Source: an uncultured Collinsella sp.
GTDB lineage: Bacteria > Actinomycetota > Coriobacteriia > Coriobacteriales > Coriobacteriaceae
Direction of reading: 5' to 3'
DNA length: 40,586 nucleotides
NCBI GenBank assembly: GCA_905209455.1
Contig: CAJLTA010000019.1
Coordinates: forward strand, 1 to 40,586
This document shows positions 33,350 through 40,586 of this stretch, one piece after another; within the stretch, counting starts at the first letter, position 1; every line of letters begins with the position of its first letter. Both the position numbers and the translations under genes were made by a program. The notes under the pieces are model-generated. The model saw only the letters and a list, made by a program, of their open reading frames with translations. It was not told the DNA's origin and did no database searches.

Positions 33350-34560
33350 TGGGTATCGCCGATCACATCAAGAACGGAATATCGCGTCGCGGCTTTGTAC
33401 TCGGTGGGGCTGCCGCGGGCGCTGCCACGGTGCTTGCCGGATGCTCGAAAAAACCGGGTACCAGCGATGATGCTGCCGGCGAGCCGCAGGTTATCAAGGA
33501 CGATTCCAAAATCATCTCGATTACGGATGAGTACGAGGCAGTCGACATCGATCTTGAGCCGGCGGCGTCGTGGACGCTGCCTCTGGGTACGCTGCTGTAC
33601 TACTGCGACGGCGATTACGCCGCGGCGATGATGGCGCCCGCATCGGCACTGCACGCCAACACGCTCGGTGTGCTCAACCTGGGCGATGGCTCGCTTACCA
33701 CATTAATCGAGGATCCTGTCGAGGGCACGGGATATGCATTCTACGATGTCCGCGCCGGCGACGGCGTATTCGCGTGGGTTGAGATGAACTTTGCCAATTC
33801 ATCGTGGAAGCTCTACGCTCAAAATCTGTCGGGCGCTTCGCTCTCTGGCGATGCGGTTGAGCTCGATCGAGGTGGCAAGGACTATGATCCACCCCTGTTT
33901 ACGGCGTTCGGGTCATCAGTCATCTGGTATAAAATGCCTTCGGCAGGCGGCAATAAAACGAGTAGTGATTCGTTTTGCTATCGTCGCTCGCTTGATGAAT
34001 CCAAGGCCGAGACAATTTGGAAATCGACGGGCCGCTTTGCATCGGCCCCGCGCGCGAGCGACGGCATTTTGACCATCTCGCCGCGTGTCCGCAACGACGA
34101 GGGCGTCTACTACGGCATAACGGCAATCGATCTGACCGATGGCAACAACACCAAGCGTGCCCAGCTAGTCCTTCCCTCGTCAGTCTCGCCTTTCGAGGCC
34201 GTATATATGGGCGGTACCTTCGTGTTTTCTATCGAGGCGGCCTATAGTGGCGTGGGCAGCCTGGGCAATATGGGCACGTATATCGGTAATGAGGGAGGGC
34301 CGTACCTCTTTCTGTCACGCGAGCCGCTCGCATGTGCGGCTGGCAAGAAGAATAAATACCTTGTTAAGGTACAGGCGTCGCATTTTCTGATCGACACCTC
34401 TACCAAGACCTATGGCTCGCTGCTGTCGCCCGACCGCGCTTTGGAGTATGGCGATTATCCAGCTACGGCGGGAAAATCGGACTCATTCCTTACGTACGCC
34501 ACGGTGCGCAACAGCCAGGGTATACCAGAGACGGTCACTGCACGCCTGTTCTCTCTTTAA
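33349..34560 (+). CDS. Tat-exported lipoprotein of unknown function
   Basis: A 403-residue protein with a twin-arginine signal (SRRGFVLGG) followed by a lipobox (VLAGC, Cys32), so it is probably exported folded by Tat and lipid-anchored. The mature part has repeated short strands with W/Y-rich turns (FAWVEMNFANSSWKLYAQ, SSVIWYKMPS, FVFSIEAAYSG), suggesting a beta-propeller-like fold. No catalytic motif or known family is recognised. It overlaps the TSCPD gene by one base, so the two are translated together. Confidence 0.75.
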   Translation: MGIADHIKNGISRRGFVLGGAAAGAATVLAGCSKKPGTSDDAAGEPQVIKDDSKIISITDEYEAVDIDLEPAASWTLPLGTLLYYCDGDYAAAMMAPASALHANTLGVLNLGDGSLTTLIEDPVEGTGYAFYDVRAGDGVFAWVEMNFANSSWKLYAQNLSGASLSGDAVELDRGGKDYDPPLFTAFGSSVIWYKMPSAGGNKTSSDSFCYRRSLDESKAETIWKSTGRFASAPRASDGILTISPRVRNDEGVYYGITAIDLTDGNNTKRAQLVLPSSVSPFEAVYMGGTFVFSIEAAYSGVGSLGNMGTYIGNEGGPYLFLSREPLACAAGKKNKYLVKVQASHFLIDTSTKTYGSLLSPDRALEYGDYPATAGKSDSFLTYATVRNSQGIPETVTARLFSL

Positions 34561-34619
34561 GCTTAGAGGGGTTAAAAAGGCGCCAACAGGGGAATAAACG
34601 CGTTGTAATTGTGAGTACC

Positions 34620-34658
34620 GCCCGCCGAGCTGCCGCGTCATAGCGGCATCCGGCGGGC
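34620..34658. other. GC-rich hairpin between lipoprotein and two-component genes
   Basis: GCCCGCCG (34620-34627) pairs with CGGCGGGC (34651-34658), and TGCCGC (34631-34636) with GCGGCA (34643-34648). There is no T-run on either side. It may end the upstream transcript with a factor or regulate the downstream one. Confidence 0.45.
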
Positions 34659-34713
34659 TCAGGTGCGTTAAAATGGGCTTGTTCTTAGCTAATTGAGACA
34701 GGGGGGCCGTGTT

Positions 34714-35436
34714 ATGGCTTCAGATGCAAAAAAGATTCTGCTGGTCGAGGATGAGAAGGCAATCCGTGACGCCGTCGCTGCCTATCTCGAGCGCGAAGGC
34801 TACTGGGTTGTGGGCGTCGGCGACGGCCAGTCCGCGATCGAGGAGTTCGAGAAGCATCAGTTCGACCTGGTCGTGCTCGACCTTATGCTCCCCAAGATTC
34901 CCGGCGAGCGCGTTTGCCGCACCATTCGCGATACCTCGGATGTCCCCATCATCATGCTGACGGCTAAGGGCGAGATTGAGGACCGTATTATCGGTCTTGA
35001 GCTCGGCGCCGACGACTATCTGATTAAGCCGTTCTCGCCGCGCGAGCTCGTCGCCCGCGTTCGCGCTCTGTTCCGCCGTGCCCATCAGGCCGACGAGCCC
35101 GCCGTCGAGGTGCTCGACTTCGGCGATCTGGTCATCGATATCTCGGGCCACAAGATCTTGGTCGAGGGCAAGGAAGTCGATCTGACGGCTTCCGAGTTTA
35201 AGCTGCTCACCACGCTTGCCCGCCATCCCGGCCGTGTGTATAACCGCATGGAGCTGGTCGAGAAAGTGCTCGGGTATGACTTTGAGGGCTATGAGCGCAC
35301 CATCGATAGCCACGTGAAGAATCTTCGCGCCAAGCTGGGCGATGATCCCAAGAAGCCCAAGTGGCTCTACACCGTCCATGGTGTCGGCTATCGCTTCGAG
35401 GCTCCGGCCAAGACCGATAAGTCGGACGAGAAATAG
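34714..35436 (+). CDS. OmpR/PhoB-family response regulator
   Basis: A 240-residue regulator. The receiver domain has the acidic pocket VEDE, phospho-acceptor Asp56 (LVVLDLMLP), MLTAKGE and the lysine of LIKPFSPREL. The C-terminal winged helix (about 130-235) contains LTASEFKLLTTLARHPGRV and the wing YTVHGVGYRFE. The ATG at 34714 follows a GGGGGG stretch; an in-frame TTG seven codons upstream is less likely. The sensor kinase begins 11 bases downstream. Similar to MtrA, RegX3 or PhoP of actinobacteria, but the exact orthologue is not decided. Confidence 0.9.
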   Translation: MASDAKKILLVEDEKAIRDAVAAYLEREGYWVVGVGDGQSAIEEFEKHQFDLVVLDLMLPKIPGERVCRTIRDTSDVPIIMLTAKGEIEDRIIGLELGADDYLIKPFSPRELVARVRALFRRAHQADEPAVEVLDFGDLVIDISGHKILVEGKEVDLTASEFKLLTTLARHPGRVYNRMELVEKVLGYDFEGYERTIDSHVKNLRAKLGDDPKKPKWLYTVHGVGYRFEAPAKTDKSDEK

Positions 35437-35447
35437 GGAAATCACAT

Positions 35448-37013
35448 ATGACACCTGCGCGCTTTGAAATCGGACAAAAGCACAAGCAGGAGAGCGAGGC
35501 GGGTTCCAAGGCTAGTTGGAACACGCCTCGTTCCGATTCACGGCCAACGATGAGCTATCCCTCGCGCATGGCACTTGCTTTTGCTCTGACATCGCTCATG
35601 ACGGTATTGGTGCTGGTGGGCGTTGTCTCTGTTGTGTGGGGCACGGTCTTTTCGGATTACACACGCTCCAATATCGTCGAAATCGCAAATTCCGCTGCCG
35701 AGAAGTTGGCGACCTCATATGAGGAAAACGGCTCTTGGACCGCGGGAGAACTGCGCACGGTCGCAACGTCGAGTTTGGTTTCCGACGATCTGGGCATGCA
35801 GGTCGTCAATAAAAAGGGTGTGATCGTTTATGACGATTCCTGGCCCTCGGCAAGCGCCACCGCCGATGTACGCGAAAACCAGGCTACGACCGACGACACG
35901 AGCGGCAAGAGGGCATCGCATAGCCCGGTCTCGTCTGCTCCAACCGACTCCGATAGCGTTGCTAACGTCGAGATTGTAACGTCTTCCGGCGAGCATGTCG
36001 GACAGGTAAAGCTGTGGGCCATCGGCTCCGACGCTCTGCTCACCAAGGCGGACTCTGCGTTTAGGGAGAAGACCTTTAACGCCATGGCCCTCGCCGCGGT
36101 TGTTGCAATCTGCATTTCGGTCGTTATCGGATCGCTCGTGTCGCGCATGCTCACCAAACCGATTCATCGCATCACCAGTACCGCAAAGCAAATCCGTGAC
36201 GGCGACCTGTCGGCTCGCACGGGGCTGCGCGGTGATGACGAGATCGATCAGCTGGGTGAGACCTTCGATGAGATGGCCACCTCGCTCGAGAAGGATATGA
36301 AACACGAGAAGCGCCTGACCTCAGACGTTGCACACGAGCTTCGCACGCCGCTTATGGCCATGCTCGCAACGGTCGAGGCCATGCAGGATGGCGTGTATCC
36401 CACCGACGATGAGCATTTGGAGACCGTTGCTTCCGAGACGCGTCGCCTGGCTCGTCTGGTGCAGCAGATGCTCGACCTATCGCGTATGGAAAACAGCACG
36501 GCTCCGCTCAATCTAGAACCGGTGGACATGGTTCCGTTCGTGCGATCGATTGTGAACGGCCAGGAGCGTCTGTTTGCCGACCGTGACCTTCGTCTTCGCT
36601 TTGCAGATGAAACCCAAGGGCACGACGATGTCGTCGAGGCCGATCCCGACATGATCACGCAATGTGTTATCAACCTCATGAGCAACGCCATGCGCTACAC
36701 CCCCGAGGGCGGTTGGGTCGTGGTGTCGGTGCTCAGTGACCGCAGGCACGTCAGCATTGCCGTTTCTGATACCGGCATCGGTATTGCCAAGGACGATCTG
36801 TCGCGCATTTTCGGGCGGTTTTGGCGCGCCGATGCCAGCCGCGCCCGCGAAGCTGGCGGCCTGGGCGTCGGCCTCGCCGTGACCAAGCAGATCGTCGAGC
36901 GTCACCATGGCTACATATCCGTGGAGTCGGAGCTTGGAAAGGGTACGACTTTTACAATTCATCTGCCCCGCGAGCACATGGCGGACGCGGCATCTACTAC
37001 AATGGAGCACTAG
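35448..37013 (+). CDS. Sensor histidine kinase
   Basis: A 521-residue membrane kinase. Two membrane segments (about 41-65 and 208-230) enclose a 140-residue extracellular sensor region with a Ser/Asp-rich stretch. HAMP follows (LTKPIHRITSTAKQIRDGDL), then HisKA with phospho-acceptor His296 (DVAHELRTPLMAM). The ATPase domain carries N-box NLMSNAMRYTPEG, G1 SDTGIGIAKDDL and G2 GGLGVGLAVTKQIVERHHG. The ATG at 35448 lies 11 bases after the regulator, in a two-gene operon. The stimulus is unknown. Confidence 0.92.
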   Translation: MTPARFEIGQKHKQESEAGSKASWNTPRSDSRPTMSYPSRMALAFALTSLMTVLVLVGVVSVVWGTVFSDYTRSNIVEIANSAAEKLATSYEENGSWTAGELRTVATSSLVSDDLGMQVVNKKGVIVYDDSWPSASATADVRENQATTDDTSGKRASHSPVSSAPTDSDSVANVEIVTSSGEHVGQVKLWAIGSDALLTKADSAFREKTFNAMALAAVVAICISVVIGSLVSRMLTKPIHRITSTAKQIRDGDLSARTGLRGDDEIDQLGETFDEMATSLEKDMKHEKRLTSDVAHELRTPLMAMLATVEAMQDGVYPTDDEHLETVASETRRLARLVQQMLDLSRMENSTAPLNLEPVDMVPFVRSIVNGQERLFADRDLRLRFADETQGHDDVVEADPDMITQCVINLMSNAMRYTPEGGWVVVSVLSDRRHVSIAVSDTGIGIAKDDLSRIFGRFWRADASRAREAGGLGVGLAVTKQIVERHHGYISVESELGKGTTFTIHLPREHMADAASTTMEH

Positions 37014-37041
37014 CTTTTCGCTATTCGGTGAAGGAGGGGCC

Positions 37042-37110
37042 GTGTCCCTGCCGCTCCGAGTTTGCGAAAACATGCGGGAAAGAACCCGCATTTCTGTCGT
37101 ATTTAGGTAA
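37042..37110 (+). CDS. Possible 22-residue leader peptide before purC
   Basis: A short frame starts with GTG four bases after AAGGAGG (37031-37037) and encodes MSLPLRVCENMRERTRISVV plus two residues. Its TAA stop (37108-37110) overlaps the AAGGAG ribosome site of purC. A hairpin (ATGCGGG 37072-37078 with CCCGCAT 37085-37091) lies inside it. The arrangement would let translation of the leader affect purC initiation. No purine-linked codons are evident, and chance is possible. Confidence 0.4.
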   Translation: MSLPLRVCENMRERTRISVVFR

Positions 37111-37122
37111 GGAGTGACTCAC

Positions 37123-38010
37123 GTGACAACGATGGAGCGTCGTCCGGATTCCCGTGGCAAGGTTCGTGATATTTACGATGCCGGTGAAAACCTGCTGATG
37201 GTCGCCACCGACCGCATTTCTGCGTTCGACTTCATTCTTCCCGACGAGATTCCGTTTAAGGGAGAGGTGCTCAATCGCATCTCGGCATTCTGGTTCGATA
37301 AGTTTGCCGACATCGTCCCCAACCATCTCGTTTCCATCGACCCGGCGGATTTCCCCGAGGAGTTTGCTGAGTATCGTGACTACCTCGCTGGCCGCGCCAT
37401 GCTGGTTAAGAAGGCCCAGACGATTCCTATCGAGTGCATCGTCCGCGGCTATCTGACCGGTTCGGGCAAGAAGACCTACGACGAGAACGGCACCGTCTGC
37501 GGCATCCAGCTGCCTGAGGGCCTGACCGAGGCTTCCAAGCTTCCCGAGCCGTTGTTCACGCCGTCCACGAAGGCCGAGATCGGTGACCACGACGAGAACA
37601 TCTCGTTCGAGCGTTGCTGCGAGATCGTGGGCGAGGACATCGCCACGCAGATTCGTGACCTTTCCCTCAAGATCTACAAGGCCGCTGCCGAGTACGCCGC
37701 GACCCGTGGCATCATCATTGCCGACACCAAGTTCGAGTTTGGTGTCATCGATGGCAAGGTCACGCTGATCGACGAGTGCCTCACGCCCGACTCCAGCCGT
37801 TTCTGGCCTGCTGCCAGCTACGAGGAGGGCAAGATCCAGCCTAGCTACGACAAGCAATTCGTCCGCAATTGGCTCAAGGCCAACTGGGATATGACGGGGG
37901 AGACCCCGCACCTGCCCGCCGAGGTCATCGATGGCACGTCCGAGCGCTATCGCGAGGCCTTCCAGATCATCACGGGCTTCCAGTTCACAAGCATGAAGGA
38001 GAACGCATAA
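37123..38010 (+). CDS. purC: Phosphoribosylaminoimidazole-succinocarboxamide synthase
   Basis: PurC joins aspartate to CAIR, giving SAICAR, the substrate of PurB. The protein (295 residues from the chosen start) shows RGKVRDIYDAGENLLMVATDRISAFD in the nucleotide-binding lobe, the SAICAR synthase motif IPIECIVRGYLTGSG and LIDECLTPDSSRFWPA. The length is that of the longer purC form. The GTG at 37123 is preferred because AAGGAG ends 8 bases before it; the GTG at 37114 overlaps that site, and an ATG three codons later is also possible. Confidence 0.94.
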   Translation: MTTMERRPDSRGKVRDIYDAGENLLMVATDRISAFDFILPDEIPFKGEVLNRISAFWFDKFADIVPNHLVSIDPADFPEEFAEYRDYLAGRAMLVKKAQTIPIECIVRGYLTGSGKKTYDENGTVCGIQLPEGLTEASKLPEPLFTPSTKAEIGDHDENISFERCCEIVGEDIATQIRDLSLKIYKAAAEYAATRGIIIADTKFEFGVIDGKVTLIDECLTPDSSRFWPAASYEEGKIQPSYDKQFVRNWLKANWDMTGETPHLPAEVIDGTSERYREAFQIITGFQFTSMKENA

Positions 38011-38586
38011 GTGAGTACCCGTAGCGCCACGAACAAGCGCACGCAATCCCACGAAGTTACCGGGGTTGCGCGCAAGTCTGCCGCATCTGCTAAGCCCGCC
38101 CGCCAAGCAGCGAGCTCCGTTCGCGTCGTGCCGGCTTCGTCTAAGGCACGCCGCAAAGAGCTCGAGAAGGGCGAGAACCTCGAGGGCCTCTCTAAAGAGG
38201 AGAAGCGCGCCCGCAAGGCCAAGCAGCGCGCCAAGGAGGACCGCATCTATACGGTGTCGAATATCCTCCTCAAGCAGGACGAGGACTACACCAAGCGCCG
38301 TCGCATCTGGTGGATTGTGCTCGCCATTGGCATGGTGCTCGTCGTGGCAATTTGGGCCTCGCTGTACTTCGCTCCCGCTGGCATGGTGTCCAGCCCTGTT
38401 CAGATGGTCGGCATCGTTTTGTCCTACGTCATCATTTTGGGCGACTTTATCTATGACTTCGCTCGTATTCGTCCCTTGCGCAACATGTACCGCGCGCAGG
38501 CCGAGGGCATGTCCGAGAACAAGCTCAACGCTCTTATTGAGCGCGCGGCTGCCGAGGAGGACCAGAAGGACTCCAAGAAGAAGTAG
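38011..38586 (+). CDS. Membrane protein with basic N-terminal tail
   Basis: A 191-residue protein of unrecognised family. The first 100 residues are highly basic with Lys/Arg/Ala-rich helices (LSKEEKRARKAKQRAKEDR). Two membrane segments follow (about 103-126 and 132-150). The C-terminus is charged and ends in KKSKKK-type residues. It starts with GTG immediately after the purC stop, with AAGGAG inside the purC end, so translation is coupled. No link to purine synthesis is visible. Confidence 0.75.
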   Translation: MSTRSATNKRTQSHEVTGVARKSAASAKPARQAASSVRVVPASSKARRKELEKGENLEGLSKEEKRARKAKQRAKEDRIYTVSNILLKQDEDYTKRRRIWWIVLAIGMVLVVAIWASLYFAPAGMVSSPVQMVGIVLSYVIILGDFIYDFARIRPLRNMYRAQAEGMSENKLNALIERAAAEEDQKDSKKK

Positions 38587-38616
38587 CGTTTGCATACATA
38601 CTTATCGCTAAGATAT

Positions 38617-38647
38617 AAGGCGCGTCGTTTTTGCGGCGCGCCTTTTT
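38617..38647 (+). terminator. Terminator after purC operon
   Basis: AAGGCGCG (38617-38624) pairs with CGCGCCTT (38637-38644), followed by T residues. Confidence 0.8.
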
Positions 38648-38675
38648 ACTGTTCTATAGATAGATGGAGTGGCAC

Positions 38676-39956
38676 ATGATTCGAGCTGCCCTGACGGTCG
38701 AAGAGGCTCTGGAGGGCATGAAGGCCCTGGAGCCCAAGATTAAAAACTACGCGCGCCTGGTCGTCCGCAAGGGCGTAAACGTCAAGCCCGGCCAGGAGGT
38801 CGTCGTTCAGTCTCCGGTCGAGTGCGCGCCGTTTGCGCGCGTGGTGGTCGCGGAGGCCTATGCTGCCGGCGCCGGCCACGTGACGGTCATTTGGGCCGAT
38901 GATGCCGTGACGAGGCTCACGTACGAGCATGTCGAGAAAAGCTATTTTGAGCAGACGTCCGAGTGGAAGCGCATGCAGCTGGATTCCTTGGCCCAGGATG
39001 GTGCCTGCTTTGTCTTTATCGAGGGTGCGGATCCTGCGGCCCTCAAGGGCATCGATCCAGCCAAGCCGGCCGCGGCATCAAAGGCGAGGAATACGCAGTG
39101 CAAAGTTTTCCGCCGTGGACTGGATTACAACATCAATCCGTGGTGCATCGCCGGCGCTCCGGTCGTGGCTTGGGCGCACGAGGTGTTCCCGGGAGACGCC
39201 GATGAGGTTGCAATCTATAAGCTGTGGAATGCGATTCTGCACACCGCGCGCGCCGATGGCCAGGACCCAGAGAGCGACTGGGAACTCCATGACGCCGCAT
39301 TCGAAAAGAACCTGCGTTTCCTGAACGACAATCGTTTCGACTACCTGCATTACACCGCGGCAAATGGAACCGATCTGACGATTGGCATGACGAAAGGTCA
39401 CGAGTGGGCCGGCGGCAAGGGCAAGACGCCCGATGGGCACCCCTTCTTCCCCAACATTCCCACCGAGGAAGTCTTCACTTCGCCCGATCGCATGCGCGCC
39501 GACGGTATCGTGTACTCGGCCATGCCGCTCATCCATCACGGCAATAAGGTCGAAGATTTTTGGATTAAGTTCGAGGGCGGCCGCGTGGTGGACTACGACG
39601 CCCGCGTGGGCAAGGCAACGCTCGCAAGTATCATCGATACTGACGAGGGCGCTGCTCACCTGGGAGAGGTCGCGCTCATTTCCAAGAACACGCCGATCCG
39701 CGAAAGTGGTGTTCTGTTCTACAATACGCTCTATGACGAGAACGCTAGCTGCCATCTCGCGCTAGGTGTCGGTTTCCCCGAATGCATCGAGGGTGGGTAT
39801 GACATGTCCAAGGAGGAGCTTCTGGAGCATGGCGTTAACGTCTCGAGCACGCACGTCGATTTTATGATCGGCACGGACGACATCGATATTGTGGGCATTA
39901 CGCCTGATGGACGTGAAGTTGTGATTTTCCAGAACGGCCAATGGAGTTGGGAATAG
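38676..39956 (+). CDS. M29-family aminopeptidase (AmpS/PepS-like)
   Basis: A 426-residue metallo-aminopeptidase of the thermophilic-type M29 family, usually cytoplasmic and dimeric with two metal ions. Expected ligand regions are present: PTEEVFTSP, AHLGEVALI, ENASCHLALGVGFP and SSTHVDFMIG, giving the Glu, Glu, His, His and Asp positions. The N-terminal domain holds VNVKPGQEVVVQSPVECAPF. The ATG at 38676 is chosen because GGAG lies 6 bases before it; an ATG four codons upstream has no ribosome site. A terminator precedes the gene, and the tRNA-Lys promoter overlaps its end. Confidence 0.92.
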   Translation: MIRAALTVEEALEGMKALEPKIKNYARLVVRKGVNVKPGQEVVVQSPVECAPFARVVVAEAYAAGAGHVTVIWADDAVTRLTYEHVEKSYFEQTSEWKRMQLDSLAQDGACFVFIEGADPAALKGIDPAKPAAASKARNTQCKVFRRGLDYNINPWCIAGAPVVAWAHEVFPGDADEVAIYKLWNAILHTARADGQDPESDWELHDAAFEKNLRFLNDNRFDYLHYTAANGTDLTIGMTKGHEWAGGKGKTPDGHPFFPNIPTEEVFTSPDRMRADGIVYSAMPLIHHGNKVEDFWIKFEGGRVVDYDARVGKATLASIIDTDEGAAHLGEVALISKNTPIRESGVLFYNTLYDENASCHLALGVGFPECIEGGYDMSKEELLEHGVNVSSTHVDFMIGTDDIDIVGITPDGREVVIFQNGQWSWE

Positions 39957-39975
39957 TCCCAGACCGTGGTACAAT
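39947..39975 (+). promoter_or_regulatory. Promoter of tRNA-Lys
   Basis: TTGGGA (39947-39952), a 17-base spacer and TACAAT (39970-39975), ending 9 bases before the tRNA. The -35 box overlaps the last codons of the aminopeptidase gene. Confidence 0.65.
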
Positions 39976-39984
39976 GCCACCCGC

Positions 39985-40057
39985 GGGCCGTTAGCTCAGC
40001 TGGCAGAGCAGGGGACTTTTAATCCCAAGGTCCAGGGTTCGAACCCCTGACGGCCCA
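39985..40057 (+). tRNA. tRNA-Lys (anticodon TTT)
   Basis: Acceptor GGGCCGT pairs with ACGGCCC. The anticodon loop CTTTTAA gives TTT for AAA/AAG codons. The T-arm is CAGGGTTCGAACCCCTG. The genome continues CCC rather than CCA after the discriminator base, so the final A must be added by the CCA enzyme. Confidence 0.95.
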
Positions 40058-40104
40058 CCCAAAGATTGTTGAGACGGTCAACTTCGGTTGGCCGTCTTTT
40101 TTGT
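40041..40104 (+). repeat. 64-bp direct repeat, copy 1 (tRNA-Lys 3' end plus terminator)
   Basis: This segment covers the last 17 bases of tRNA-Lys and the terminator, and is repeated exactly at 40220-40283 (offset 179). Homology continues imperfectly for about 24 bases through a GGGTTCGAACCCGT palindrome. Confidence 0.95.
40073..40102 (+). terminator. Terminator of tRNA-Lys
   Basis: A stem GACGG-T-CAAC with GTTG-G-CCGTC is closed by a TTCG tetraloop (40083-40086) and followed by six T residues. Confidence 0.92.
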
Positions 40105-40219
40105 CGCCCTTTCATGGGTTCGAACCCGTCGGGGCGCGGAGCTGAGTAAACGCGTGAGCGTTTGCCAGCGCAGCGCGCAAGGCGCGAAAGCGCCGCAGCG
40201 GCCGCCTGCGAAGCAGGCT
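40105..40219 (+). repeat. tRNA-associated hairpin element, copy 2
   Basis: The 115 bases between the two 64-bp repeats. They begin with a T-arm-like palindrome GGGTTCGAACCC (40116-40127). Hairpins follow: AAACGC-GTGA-GCGTTT (40148-40163), GGCGC-GAAA-GCGCC (40181-40194) and GCCTGC-GAA-GCAGGC (40204-40218). It aligns with the element behind tRNA-Gly (shared CGAACCCG, GGG, GCG and AAACGC/GCGTTTG blocks). Stem 3 differs at several positions but remains fully paired. Confidence 0.7.
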
Positions 40220-40283
40220 GAACCCCTGACGGCCCACCCAAAGATTGTTGAGACGGTCAACTTCGGTTGGCCGTCTTTTTTGT
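40220..40283 (+). repeat. 64-bp direct repeat, copy 2
   Basis: An exact second copy of the tRNA-Lys 3' end and terminator without the rest of the tRNA. It includes the TTCG-looped terminator at 40252-40281. Behind it lies ACGGGTTCGAACCCGT (40293-40308), and then the sequence character changes. Confidence 0.95.
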
Positions 40284-40308
40284 TGCCGGTGCACGGGTTC
40301 GAACCCGT

Positions 40309-40586
40309 ATCTAGCTATATATAAGAACGCTTGGCGAACAAAACCCGCCTTTTACCGATGGGAAACAAATAACTGATGCCTTTGGAGTAAAGTAGCGCTC
40401 CAGAGATGACCGATGTCTCAATACACATAAAACAGCTGGTCATCGCCAATATCAGAAGCCAATGCTTCAGTTTTAACCTCAGTGATGCGACTGAGGGACC
40501 TATTCATTTGTGAACAAAATATGGAGTGCGCGATTCCCGCCCCCGGGGCCCCTCCGGTCTGGCAATATATCTCCTTGCCGCGCGGC
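40309..40586. other. AT-richer right end, no recognised gene
   Basis: About 280 bases with lower GC than the rest of this arm. No complete gene, RNA or repeat was recognised. A GTG frame from 40511 stays open to the window edge (begins MNKIWSARFPPP), but it has no good ribosome site and low-complexity content. Placement just after a duplicated tRNA 3' end is where an integrated element could begin, but no integrase is visible. Confidence 0.4.

Noticed and set aside
40078..40294. Short minus-strand frames across the tRNA-Lys tail region
   Set aside because: They run through the duplicated tRNA end, the terminators and the hairpin element, with no ribosome sites; frames of this sort arise from the repeats.
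1..40586. CRISPR arrays, rRNA genes, insertion sequences
   Set aside because: No regular repeat-spacer array, rRNA sequence or transposase was recognised anywhere in the window.

Overview
This window is the chromosomal replication-origin region of a high-GC Gram-positive bacterium. The gene order, the LPxTG-type surface protein, the PafB/PafC-like WYL pair and the general protein style point to the Coriobacteriia, most likely Collinsella or a close relative. That assignment rests on recognition, not on a database search.

Left arm (1-11354, all minus strand): a six-gene run reads away from the origin. It starts with an unusual GHKL-ATPase/winged-helix protein, followed by dnaA, a 238-bp origin-like gap, dnaN, recF, a DUF721/DciA-type gene, a terminator, then gyrB and gyrA. 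A hairpin element lies between gyrB and gyrA, and a terminator plus a large inverted repeat lie beyond gyrA. Right arm (11700-16739, plus strand): rpmH-rnpA-yidD-yidC-jag, a terminator, then rsmG, three evenly spaced parS sites, parA, parB and a small membrane protein. The strand flip near 11.5 kb, the AT-rich track next to dnaN and two clusters of DnaA-box-like 9-mers suggest an oriC in two parts, one on each side of the GHKL-dnaA block.

16.7-31.2 kb: rlmN (minus); ddl and a DnaQ-DinG exonuclease/helicase fusion (plus); a convergent pair of WYL-domain regulators (minus); a 1052-residue membrane protein with a split, degenerate M28-peptidase fold; a tiny membrane protein; and a 1143-residue thioester (TQxA) adhesin with an LPATG anchor (minus). 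31.2-40.6 kb: tRNA-Gly, purB, a TSCPD-domain protein with a Tat lipoprotein, a two-component system, purC with a membrane protein, an M29 aminopeptidase, and tRNA-Lys.

The most unusual signal is outside the genes. Behind the terminators of both tRNA genes sits a related element made of a T-arm-like segment and three short hairpins with GAA or mostly GNRA-like loops. The stems differ between the two copies but stay paired. At tRNA-Lys the tRNA 3' end and terminator are also duplicated exactly (64 bp) around this element, and AT-richer DNA without a recognisable gene follows to the window end. Other points of interest are a DnaA with a substituted DNA-recognition motif, the ATPase/winged-helix gene heading the dnaA operon, and the interrupted M28-like protein.
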